A DNA stretch of 64,000 nucleotides, from contig VXAY01001211.1 of NCBI GenBank assembly GCA_013399855.1, positions 124,001 through 188,000 of the forward strand, read 5' to 3'. The DNA comes from Oxyruncus cristatus. Its lineage: Eukaryota; Chordata; Aves; Passeriformes; Cotingidae. Under the pieces are notes generated by a model, which saw only the letters and a program-made list of their open reading frames with translations, did no database searches and was not told the origin of the DNA. The position numbers and the translations under genes are program-made. This document shows, piece after piece, positions 42,290-52,085 of the stretch (position 1 is the stretch's first letter; the number at the start of each line of letters is the position of its first letter).

Positions 42290-44836
42290 TTAGGTTAAAC
42301 TGTCCAAATGTTCACAGTTTCCGTCTTTAAAATCACTGTGAATCTAAACATGGAGGGATAAAATGATCAATTAAAAAGATCTAATCTTCAAAATTGGCTC
42401 TTTAATATATTTTTAACAAAAAACCACAAATTTCAGATAAATATATCTGAGGTAAATATTAGAACTTTTCAGATTTAGAAAGTGTTTAAGTAGCAAATTT
42501 CTTCTGGAACTAGCTTAAAATGTAAGACTTTATTCGTAATGATGGTCTCTGTAATGGAGTGAAGGAACGAAAACAAACTCAAGAAGAGTTGAAGTGAGAG
42601 TCTCATTTTCCAGTGAGGTCTAATTAAATTTTCCCTTGAAAGTTAGTTCTTTCTTCTAGTTTTTCCCTGTCAAATAGAACTGCATTCTAACCTCCTCCAT
42701 ATGTTCAGGAATTCCAAATGTGCCTAAACATTTATAGTGTTTTCTGAAGCAGGAAAGGAAGAGAGTCTTTACTTTCAAACCGATGTTAAGAGCTACAAGT
42801 ATATTCTGAAAACATTTCTTTAGCAAACAGAGTGGTCTCTGCTAAAATGATGCATGAAGCACACATTTATTAGCTTTTCAGAGGCTTATCTGGCCTGTAA
42901 TATGCAAACAAACCTGAGGTGCACATTTGTAAAATATCTAAATCAACCGCAGGTAGCTCAGTCATTTAGTACTGCCTTTAACTAGCCTTGCATCAAACTA
43001 TTCTAAGTGCTGTAACTGACATATCAGCTTTTGGAGAGGGCAGTTGGCTCTTATTTATCTGTGAAGACTCATTGAGGAACATGAGGCAGAAGAAAGGAGT
43101 ATTCATGAAAGAATATTCATTAAAGAAGGCATTCTTCCTGAATCCCTTCGGATCATGTCCACATCTCTTCACTTAACTACATTTTCAACCCATGCGCAGA
43201 TTTTTTTTCTTACCAGTCTAAATGGTAAAGTTTCCAAGGTGACCAAATTCTCAATATATCAATAAATATTTTCTCTACTATAAATTTAATAATAAAATGA
43301 ATAACCATACCAAATTATTTTGTGTACTAGACTATGAAAAGTGGATAAGGTGATCCCTTTTAATTCTTCTCTGTGTCCTTTTAAACACTTCAATGAGGTC
43401 TTCTAGATCTTCTTTTCCTATTTAGTCAATTGAATAAAATTTAAATTTCTTCACTGAAGTGCTTTGGTTCCTTGCAGTCAAAGACAGCTATGTCCTATAA
43501 GGAGACAGCCAGGAGAATATTAGGCTTTGGATAATGAGGTTGTGCATATACCATTATTTTTCTCCACACATCCTTTGAATTTAATTTCATAAAGTTCTGC
43601 TTCAGTTAACCAAAACAAAACAGAAGCATGGAAAACATAAGGCATGCTGCTGGCTTGGAAACCTGCTATATTTAGTCAGTGTAAGATATTTTTTCCATCA
43701 GACAGTTTTTTTACCATAAATTGTTTTTTCTTGTTTTGAATTAGGCTTTTGTTCTGCTAGGCACCCTTGGTATACAACGTATCTTTGTGAATAAACAAGT
43801 TTTGAATAAAGAGTTTCTAAGGGTTCCAAAACTCAAGCTGAATATTTCTGGACATAAAATGGGGTGTTGTTCTGAGTAAGAACATAACATATCCAGGTTC
43901 CTTACACTGGCAGTGTATGAATCGCTGAAATTTCCAAAACATTTCTCAATGACCTTTTAGCTGGCTGTGGAGTCTTATGGACTACTCCTTATTTTCTGAA
44001 ATAATCTGTGCAGTAAGAAGAGCTGCTCCAACATCCTGACATTATGTAGCTACCTATTCAAATGATTCTTCATCATTTGTTTCAAGAATTTCCTTTCCTG
44101 CACTTTCTTGTGTAACACTGAGCCAAACATTTTACCTGAGTTTTACAAATAAATCTAGGCAATGAAATGTTGTTGTATTCAAGAAAGACACTTGTCTTCA
44201 AGGATGCCTGAATTCTCTACAGTGTTAATGAAGAAAATGGGATGTCTAAGGATAGGATCCATAGAAACTAACTTGCTGCTTTGGGAATGCCTTCTACTTT
44301 TTACCTGAGAGCTAATATGCAAATATGGCATTTTGGACTCTACCCCTTCTTTGGCATTTTATATTCAACCAGGTGTGCCTCCACCCAGCATCTGGGTACT
44401 TAACTGCCCTCTTCCAAAATCTAGAAGAACAGTGAGCTCTGCTAAATGGCTTCTTGTCCCTTTACTCTAAGATAACATACACCAATACCACACAAGGAAA
44501 GTTACCCAAATATTGTATTTATTGATCACTTATTTTTGAAAATATAATGCCATATGCTATGCATAAATTTTTAATATCAGATTTTATCAATATTGTCAAA
44601 TGGGAATTTTTTGTGCAAAATGTTGTGCAGCTTTAGAGGAAACAGTCTTCTGGCCCTTTTATTCTGGGATGCAGAGATACTGTAGGTTTGAATGGGACTG
44701 GAATGTCTGTTCTCCACTCCTAACACAACTACAAACCTGAACAAGGATCTTTACTTTAATTTTCTCTTTTCCAATATGAAATAACCAATCCGCTTAAGAA
44801 GCACTTGAATGCTAAATAATCAATAAATTATAAATA
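42290..44836. other. AT-rich stretch, nothing recognised
   Basis: No gene, transposon or RNA gene was recognised in this interval. Confidence 0.5.
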
Positions 44837-44859
44837 TAAATAAATAAATAAATAAATAA
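44837..44859. repeat. (TAAA)n tetranucleotide repeat
   Basis: TAAA repeated about 5.75 times without interruption. Confidence 0.92.
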
Positions 44860-45910
44860 GACGTGTTTAAACCTGATGCATCCTTCTGTTCCAAAATATT
44901 GAATTATTAAATTCTTCCTCTTAGAAACAAATGTAGACAATATTTTTGTTGTGGGATGACAGACTGTATGCAGAAGTCAAAGTCCCATTTGTAGTTCTGT
45001 GGCCTAACTGTTGGGCAGAAAGACATATAATGAGGTGTGTGTTTGAGAGAAACCTGCGCTTGTTTAATGAGGCTTAGGATGTTCACTTTATTTCTTTTTC
45101 CTTGAGGTTTTCTGTTGGACAAACAATTAAATCATATGCTATTACGTTACGATTGGTTTTCTCACAGATTAAATCTTGCCCTGAGTGAAAATTTATTGAG
45201 CTCCAATATCATTGCCTGCCCAGTTACTCCTAAATTCAATAGTCCACATCTGTCAATATCTTCCTATCCTGCTTTTCACACTGGATAATTGGACACTCTC
45301 CCTGAGGAATCCCCCCAGTCAGTATTTCTCCATGGTTGCATTTTGTATTTGAGTGCTCAGAATACCTAAAACGCAGTTTTATGCATTTTAGAACCCGCTT
45401 TGAAAGAACTTCCTGGGGAAGAGGTAATACTGAATAACAGACATAAAACTAGGTGTAGAAGTAGCATGTTTTGTACTGTTAGTATGTTCACTACAGATGA
45501 TTTACCCAACAACTTTGTCATTCTGAACTCCTACTGGAAACTCATAATTTAAGTGTTACTTTTAACTAGATATTGATATTTCTAGAATTATTCTCTAAAT
45601 AAAATGTGTATTCTAATTAATTCTGTACCTGCAAAATTTTGAATATGCCCTGGTTCATAGGAAATAACTTTTTGGAATTGCAGCAAAAATGTGTGATACA
45701 TAACCAGTACATACTGGAGACAATAAACAGAGATGCTTTTTTTAGAGAAGAGATCTTCCAAGTCAACAGATTTTCCCTGCTACCACAGGCCACCACAACC
45801 TATATTCCCATTTATAAATGAAACTAATTTAATTGTATGAGCAGAGGATTTTTTTTCCTGCTCTCACTACTGCAAAAATGGATCCTCCCTGCTCTGAGGG
45901 TTAAGCTTTT
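44860..45910. other. Non-coding stretch, nothing recognised
   Basis: Ordinary AT-rich DNA with no recognised repeat before the homopolymer beside the gap. Confidence 0.5.
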
Positions 45911-45953
45911 TTTTTTTTTTTNNNNNNNNNNNNNNNNNNNNNNNNNNNNNNNN
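45911..45953. other. Poly-T followed by a 32-base assembly gap
   Basis: T-run to 45921, then 32 N at 45922-45953. The gap sits exactly at the end of a homopolymer, so it probably marks a sequencing or assembly failure in the T-run. Its true length is unknown. Confidence 0.97.
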
Positions 45954-46090
45954 TAAATCATATTTGAAGTAGTTGTTTGCTCCAGGAAAGGCAAACATTT
46001 CATATGTCTTAAAATGCGACATGTATAATCCACCCACTGATTAATTAGGATTTTTATAATATCTGACAGTCAGATATTTTCCTCCTACTA

Positions 46091-46106
46091 CTCTCATGTA
46101 TGAGAG
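46091..46106. repeat. Short inverted repeat
   Basis: CTCTCAT, GT, ATGAGAG: perfect 7-bp arms with a two-base spacer. Confidence 0.7.
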
Positions 46107-47008
46107 AGACTGTCACAAAAACCCAGTAACAATAGCACTGCAAAGACACTTGGTCCTGGTTGGAATATGGAAAAATATCTGCAGGTTCAAAGGCGGTTGA
46201 ATATAAAGAAAAGAACAACTATATTGAGAATTTTCTTTTTCCCAGTTTCTATCATTATAAATGTAGAAAGTTGTTGCTTCTCCCTGACCCCACCAGAAAT
46301 GAAGGTGGAGAGCAGCTTGGAACTGGTTGTGGCACATTTTATCTCAATGAGAGGTGACATTTATATGGGATTAGCTGGGAGGTATTTGTGAAAATTAATA
46401 GTGTGCAAGTAGGCTGTTTATTTTGGTCATCTGGTATCTGTCTCCAGTGGAACATTAGAACTGGCCACGTCTTTCACAGCCACCTGTGGTCTTTTAGAAT
46501 CCTCTGTTTAAAGCTGAGATCAATTTTGACAGACCTAATGGGCAGTAAAGGTTGCACTTGAAGCACATGTTCACACTGTAAAACACTGTGTATATAAAAT
46601 GAAAGTTAAGTGCTTTATTGCTTTACCTGTTGTGAAATTCAAATACCTGATATACGTCCAATACCTGTTTTTCTAAGTAAAGCTATTATAATACTCTTCA
46701 CAACAGATAGCAAAACAGTAACACAATTTTTTTAGCAGGAGGGGATTGTTTATGCCCTCGTGATTAACCATGCTGATGATATCATAAGGGTATTGAACCT
46801 GTATGAAAAGGAGAAATTTAGAACTGCATGTATTCTTGCTTAAAGATGAATTTGAATTTATTTTAGATCTGACTTAAAGGAGTAGATCCTAGGAATTTTA
46901 AACAATGAAAAGATAGATTCTGTCTGTGGATTTGTTTGATGCTTGAAGTGTGGAACTATGCTTGAATTTGATAACACCGATTTCAAATCACAAAAAATAC
47001 TGTTGAAC
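46107..47008. other. Non-coding stretch, nothing recognised
   Basis: Short frames on both strands near 46113-46391 overlap and have no recognised similarity. Confidence 0.5.
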
Positions 47009-47207
47009 TGTCGTGGGTTGACCTTGACTGGACACCAGGTGCCCATCAATGCCTCTCTATCACTGCCCAAGAAAATCTCATGGGTTGAAATAAGGACAGG
47101 GAGAGACCTTCATAGGTAAAATGCACTTGACTTGGGGAAAATTAACTTATTACCAATCAAATCAGAATAGGGTAATTAGAAATAAAAAGATCCCTAAATC
47201 TTAAAAG
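47009..47207 (+). mobile_element. ERV LTR, 5' part, interrupted by CR1 (plus)
   Basis: Starts with TGTCGTGGGTTGACC and 'actggacaccaggtgccca', almost the same opening as the LTR at 41711. It then runs through 'ctcatgggttgaaataagg', ACTTGGGGAAAATTAACTTA and 'ttaccaatcaaatcag' to CTTAAAA at about 47207, where CR1 sequence begins. The LTR resumes at 47671. The second half does not match the 41711 copy, so this is a related but distinct subfamily. Confidence 0.85.
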
Positions 47208-47670
47208 AACCCTGCTGGAGCATGTCCAGAGGAGGACGACAGAGTTGGGAAAGGGTATGGAACCCAAGTCTGTTAAGGAGAGGCTGAGGGAGCTGGGGGT
47301 GTTTAGTCTTGAGAAAAGGAGACTCAAGGTGGGACCTCATCACTCACTACAACTACCCAAAAGGACGTTGTAGCAAGGTGTGGGTTGATTTCTTCTCCCA
47401 AGTAACAAGTAACAGGACAAGAGGAAATGACCACAAGTTGTACCAGGGGAGATTTAGATTAGATATTAGAAGAGATTTCTTTGCTCAAATGGTGGTCAGG
47501 AATTAGAACAAGCTGCCCAGGGAAGTGGAAGAATCACCATCCCTGGAAGTGTTCAAAAGACATGTGGATGTGGCAGTTGGGGTCATGGTTTAGTAGTGGA
47601 CTTGGCAGTGCTGGGTTAAGAGTTGGACTTAATGAACTTAGAGGCCTTTTCCAACCTTAATGATTCTGTG
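47208..47670 (+). mobile_element. CR1 LINE 3' segment nested in an LTR (plus)
   Basis: A plus-strand CR1 of about 460 bases. It runs from ACCCTGCTGGAGCATGTCC through GAGGCTGAGGGAGCTGGG and GTTTAGTCTTGAGAAAAGG to the ORF2 tail (47309-47506, containing [15 protein letters not shown]). It then passes 'ccagggaagtggaag', ATCACCATCCCTGGAAGTG, GGACTTAATGAACTTAGAGG and TTAATGATTCTGTG. LTR sequence lies on both sides, so it inserted into the LTR and is younger. It is 5'-truncated and has small frame lesions. Confidence 0.95.
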
Positions 47671-47900
47671 TTTTCCTCCCACCCCTCCCTACCTCCCAGG
47701 CTCAACTTCACTCCTGATTTCTCTACCGCCTCCACTCCAGTGATGTAGCAGGCTGGGTAATGCGGGCTGCAGTCAGTTCATTGTTTCTGATGCTCCATCC
47801 TCCACAGGGGAAGTCCTCCTCACACTTTTACCCTGCTCCAGCATGGGGTCCCTCCTATGGGAGACAGTCCTCAATGAACTTCTCCACTTATGTAAGCTTG
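47671..47900 (+). mobile_element. ERV LTR, 3' part after the CR1 interruption (plus)
   Basis: The LTR interrupted at 47207 continues with TCCTCCCACCCCTCCCTACC, then TCAACTTCACTCCTGATTTC, 'cctgctccagcatggggtcc' and 'tatgggagacagtcctcaat'. This C/T-rich succession follows the 47009-47207 segment in the intact family as I recall it. The right-hand end is not sharp. The sequence becomes unique AT-rich DNA between about 47890 and 47950. Confidence 0.75.
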
Positions 47901-50427
47901 TGCAAGTATCATCTCACCTGGTTAATCTATCAATCCCACTTAATTCTTTCCATAAAGCTAGGAAACTTCTTTTAAAGAAAACTACTCTCATTTAAAAACT
48001 CATTATCAGGTTATATCAAGCTAGGCATGCACACTTTTAACCACTGCCCTTGATTGAAAACTACATGAATTACATTTATAAGAGAAAATGGATGCTTATA
48101 TGATTCTTTTGACCTTTTGTGGAAAGTTAATGAAAAATCTTTATAGTTCAAATAATTAATATTATTTTCAGTAACTGACACCTCTATGCACTCCTATCCA
48201 TAGTCAGAGTCATCTTGATTGACAAGTGTTTCCCTAGCAATCCTGATACACAATTATGTACTATAGCTGTGGCATAGAGGTTAATTTGAGGGTGGTTATA
48301 TGAGACATTTCTTTTTAATGCATCATCATCATCTAGAAATATTATCTATCTTGTGCTGGTATTTCTACTATTTCATCAAGTTTTTATTCAAAAAGGGGAC
48401 ATATTCAGGTGTACAGTTTGTATAAGTGTAGGGACAATGGATTGCTTTCTGTGACATATAATTCATTCTTTGTGAACATACAGTATATAATAATTTAATA
48501 AGGAACATTGAATGAAACATTAGCTTGAAACTTTTAATAAATTCAAATTTCAAGCTAACCAAAAAATTGCATCCTTTGCCAGTTTTATTTCTGTGAATTT
48601 CATATCCAGTTCTGGAAATCTCACATTCAGGACTGGATATCCCAGAAGCAGTTCTAGTCAGAAAATGCCTTGACAATCAAATATTCCTGTGATTTTGGGT
48701 GAAGGCACTCAATAGATGAGTATAAACATCCAGCTTAACCCATAGGGGATATATTCTCATACAGAAGAGAGAAATATGGTTATTGGGACAGTCGTCATTG
48801 TTCCACTGCAAGAGAAAATGAAGCTGAGCAGGGAAAACAGTGCCATTTAAAATTGCCTAGAAAATAGAAAAGCTGATAAAATCTCCTTTCCATAGCATAT
48901 TGTTCTCTTTCCTCATTTGCTGGTCAGCTGGGCTTTGGGCCAAACTATTTCTTATCTGTAAGATGCTCTTATTTACCATGTTTTTAACATTATCATGGCT
49001 CACTGATTAAAGAATCCAGTATTTTCAGCATTTTGTGCTTGAACTTTTTTTTTTTTTGAAGTGCATCCAGTTGGAATCTGGAAAAGGGAAGGAGAGCTAA
49101 ATAATTTATTAAGGTAATAATGCTTCATTAGATTTTAATCATTATTATTGAAGAAAAGATCAATGGATCTGTGCTTTTATGCAGGATTTTGTTCTTTACC
49201 TTAGGGTACCTGTCCTTCATTCAAAAACTATTGTGTCACATGCTTTATGAGTTAAAGACATAATAGAGACATAATAAGAAATCAATTTTATTGCAATCTA
49301 CTTATGAAATAATGTTGAAAGGGATCAATAGAACAATGAATAAAAAGTAAAGATCCATAAGGATGATTGATGTCAGCTTACTCCTGTGCTTTCTTCCACT
49401 ATATAACCTAGGCTAGGAGAACTGGTTAAGTGTGAAGGTGAATATTATCCCCAACCTTTCTCCTTCTCTTTTCTCTCTCCTTCTGTCCCCACCTCCATTT
49501 CTGTATATCTAAAATCAAAGTTGAACTGCAAACCATTTTCAAGCTTGACTGATTGTAGAAAGGAGATTTTAGAGTAAAAAGCCTGAGTAATTAGACTTAG
49601 AGATTCTTGTTCAGTTTCAGGTTTAATCTCCACCTTCCAAGACTACTGCAAAAAAACCCCCAAAAACCTATTTACCTGTTACATAAATAAAAATTTGAGT
49701 GCTGATAGCAGGATGTGATTGTTCCTGTAACCATTAATACAAAGATCAATGACCATTCTTAATCCCGTAGTCCAATTTTTCCTTTTCTGAATAGGTAGCA
49801 ATAGTGACTGTGTTTTTTACTAGCTGCTGTTTGTTTGGTTTATTCAAAGTTCCCAAACTGTCTTTCTCTGTTTATCATTTATCTTGCTAGGCAATGTACT
49901 CATCAATGAGTTTTCCTCTTCCCCATAGGAAAGCTTTAAGTTACTACCATAATACAAGATATTCATAACCATTTTCATCTTTTGGGGATTTTAATGCTTC
50001 TGGGGCAATAGGTTTACAAATATATGGAACTTGTAGAAGTCCACAATCATCTTCCTTTGATGTATTTTGTACAAGTCTTTCTTTACCCTCCTCCACTTTT
50101 TTGTTATAGAATTATGGACCATATTTATACTCATCATTACAGACATTTGAAAATTCCCGAGCCAAGGTTGAAAAGATTGCAGGTTGTAAATACAAAATGT
50201 TTTAGGGTGCTTATCTGGAATCTCAACACTCCTTTTAAGCAGTGATTCTTTTGATTTTTCTTCTTATTAAGGGTGGAACCTTATCATTGCTATTGTGTGA
50301 TGAGATTTCTACCAAATTACTGAATGGCCTGTTAAGAGCCACTGAGGCAAGCAGGATGTAGAACAGCAGCAAGATGGATAGGCTTGTTGATGCACTGCTG
50401 TGATAGCTCTTCAATAATTACCTATAT
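47901..50427. other. AT-rich stretch, nothing firm
   Basis: Contains a 9-bp inverted repeat (ATATCCAGT at 48602-48610 and ACTGGATAT at 48632-48640). The 102-codon minus frame at 48368-48676 has no recognised motif. No transposon was recognised. Confidence 0.45.
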
Positions 50428-50975
50428 GTTGGGAAAGGTTTAGAATGTGCGTGTCATTCCCGTGTGTTGCAGCAGACCTGCAGGATATGGGAAAACTGTT
50501 TGTCTAAAGCATGTTTTTAAGATGGCTTTTTGTAATCCTTTTGCTACCTCGTGGTTCTTCTTCCCAGTGACCCCCACGGCAGGTATTGTCCCGTGTAGGA
50601 ATGTCCCTGAAAAGATACCTTGAGTGCTCTCATTGGCCCCTCTTGACCCCTTCCTATTGGTTGTTAACCCCTTCCCGTTACCTGTAATTGGTTACCCCTG
50701 TGAACCCTAACCCTATAAATGTAACCCCCCAACAATAAATCTCTCTCTTGCCTCCTCTCCATGCCTGGGGTGCTGTGTCTGTGCCTGCCATGGTACCGCG
50801 TGGCAGGAGGGGTGAGGGAGCAGCTTTCCCCTCCAGGCTCGGGGCCGAAAGGAACCCCTGAGCTCTGGAGTGTTCCCCCTCCCCATCCACTCAGCCGGCG
50901 GAAATGGGTTCCTCAAACGGAAACAGAACTAGAACTGGGTCGCTCCAACGCAAAGCGGGGGTAAGAGACCCGACA
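50428..50975 (+). mobile_element. CpG-rich ERV LTR with promoter and poly-A signals (plus)
   Basis: A segment of about 550 bases with far more CpG than the rest of the window (about 17 by eye), running from TGTTGGGAAAGG to GAGACCCGACA. It has the layout of a retroviral LTR. A U3-like part carries two CCTATTGGTT/TAATTGGTTA-type CCAAT-box complements (near 50653 and 50684). A TATA box (TATAAA) lies at 50714-50719, a polyadenylation signal (AATAAA) at 50734-50739, and a C/G-rich U5-like part follows. Such close spacing of TATA and AATAAA is typical of compact LTRs. No gag/pol/env adjoins it. The high CpG content suggests a younger insertion than the other LTRs here. Boundaries are uncertain by some tens of bases. 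Confidence 0.75.
50714..50739 (+). promoter_or_regulatory. LTR TATA box and poly-A signal
   Basis: TATAAA at 50714-50719 and AATAAA at 50734-50739 inside the LTR. The first would position transcription start roughly 25-30 bases downstream. The second would direct cleavage within the same short R region. Whether the LTR is transcriptionally active cannot be judged from sequence. Confidence 0.6.
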
Positions 50976-52036
50976 CCCGTGCTAATTACAGGTTGTTGCA
51001 AGGTCCATTTTTCATTACCGGGATCCTGCCATATTTATGGGTTTTGATGTGTTGTTTGTTCTGGGTTGATGCACTGCAGTTTTGTTGGAAGTTTCACATT
51101 TCAATTGCAAATAGATTGGTGGAATGTATTTTTTTTAAAAAAACCTGGAGCCTAACAGGTAAAATCTTGGCTCAAATAATGTGAGCTTGAAAAGCATAAC
51201 ATTTCATTTGAAAATATTGGGCTGTGATTAAAAGAAGAAGAATTTTCAGACTTTTACACATGACCATTGTAGTTAAATTGAATAAAAATTTATTTCATCT
51301 CCCATCCTCACCCTTCCTCTCTCTCAAAGTTGTGAGATCCTCATTGCCACCAGAATCAACTTTTCCGTAAATTCTCCTAAACTTTTAAGGGCATTGGAAA
51401 CCATGATCTCACTAAAATTAGTTTGAATGGATCTTTACATCTTAGAAATAATTTATATAATAATGGTTGTAGTATATTATAGCACCTTTCAAGTATTATG
51501 CATATGTCTCATCTTATGTAACATCTTACAAGAAGTTTATCCAGTGATTCTCTGAGTTATTGGTTCTCACACTAACTTCGAAAAGTTTATACTGAATATT
51601 ATATACACAAGGATAGAATCTAATGTATCCACTAATCTAATGTGAATAGAATCTAATGCATGTATGCACACACAACTATGCAAGGCTACCACTGAAGGAG
51701 AATTACTTTGGTTTTTAAAAAAGCCATTTAATAAGTGGATCAGAGTTCAGGTTTTACATTGACAGTTAGTTTCCCAATTTTCATACTTTAAATGACAAAA
51801 CAGATGTAAGGTGATGTCACCTGCAGTTTTTTATGAGGGTACTGGAAGCTCTATAGATCCAAACACATAGTGTTGAGTTTTTTTGCATGCATGTCAGTAT
51901 CTGTCCTGCTCCATGTTGCAGTAGACGTTGCATGGGGTAATCCAACAGTGATAACAGAGCTCTAAATAGAAGCAGCTGCCCTGCACTGAGACACACACAC
52001 AGGAGGGGCTGCTGGAAGCTTTCTCCTGAGCTTCAG
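50976..52036. other. Non-coding stretch, nothing recognised
   Basis: AT-rich, with the 14-base string ATAGAATCTAATG repeated near 51613 and 51646. No gene or transposon was recognised. Confidence 0.45.
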
Positions 52037-52085
52037 CCCAGGCACTTTCTCCAACCCAGGCACTTTCTCCAGCCCAGGCACTTTC
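52037..52085 (+). repeat. 18-bp tandem repeat, 2.7 copies
   Basis: CCCAGGCACTTTCTCCAA at 52037-52054, CCCAGGCACTTTCTCCAG at 52055-52072 and a partial CCCAGGCACTTTC at 52073-52085. Only one substitution separates the two full units, so the duplication is recent. Confidence 0.95.

Noticed and set aside
48368..48676. 102-codon minus-strand open frame
   Set aside because: No domain, no splice context and AT-driven composition. It is probably chance.
50703..50716. Telomere-like CCCTAACCCTA
   Set aside because: It is only about two units, inside the LTR just before its TATA box, with no wider telomeric array.
50678..50964. Overlapping open frames in the CpG-rich segment
   Set aside because: They sit inside an LTR in several registers on both strands. 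The low stop frequency is explained by GC-rich composition.
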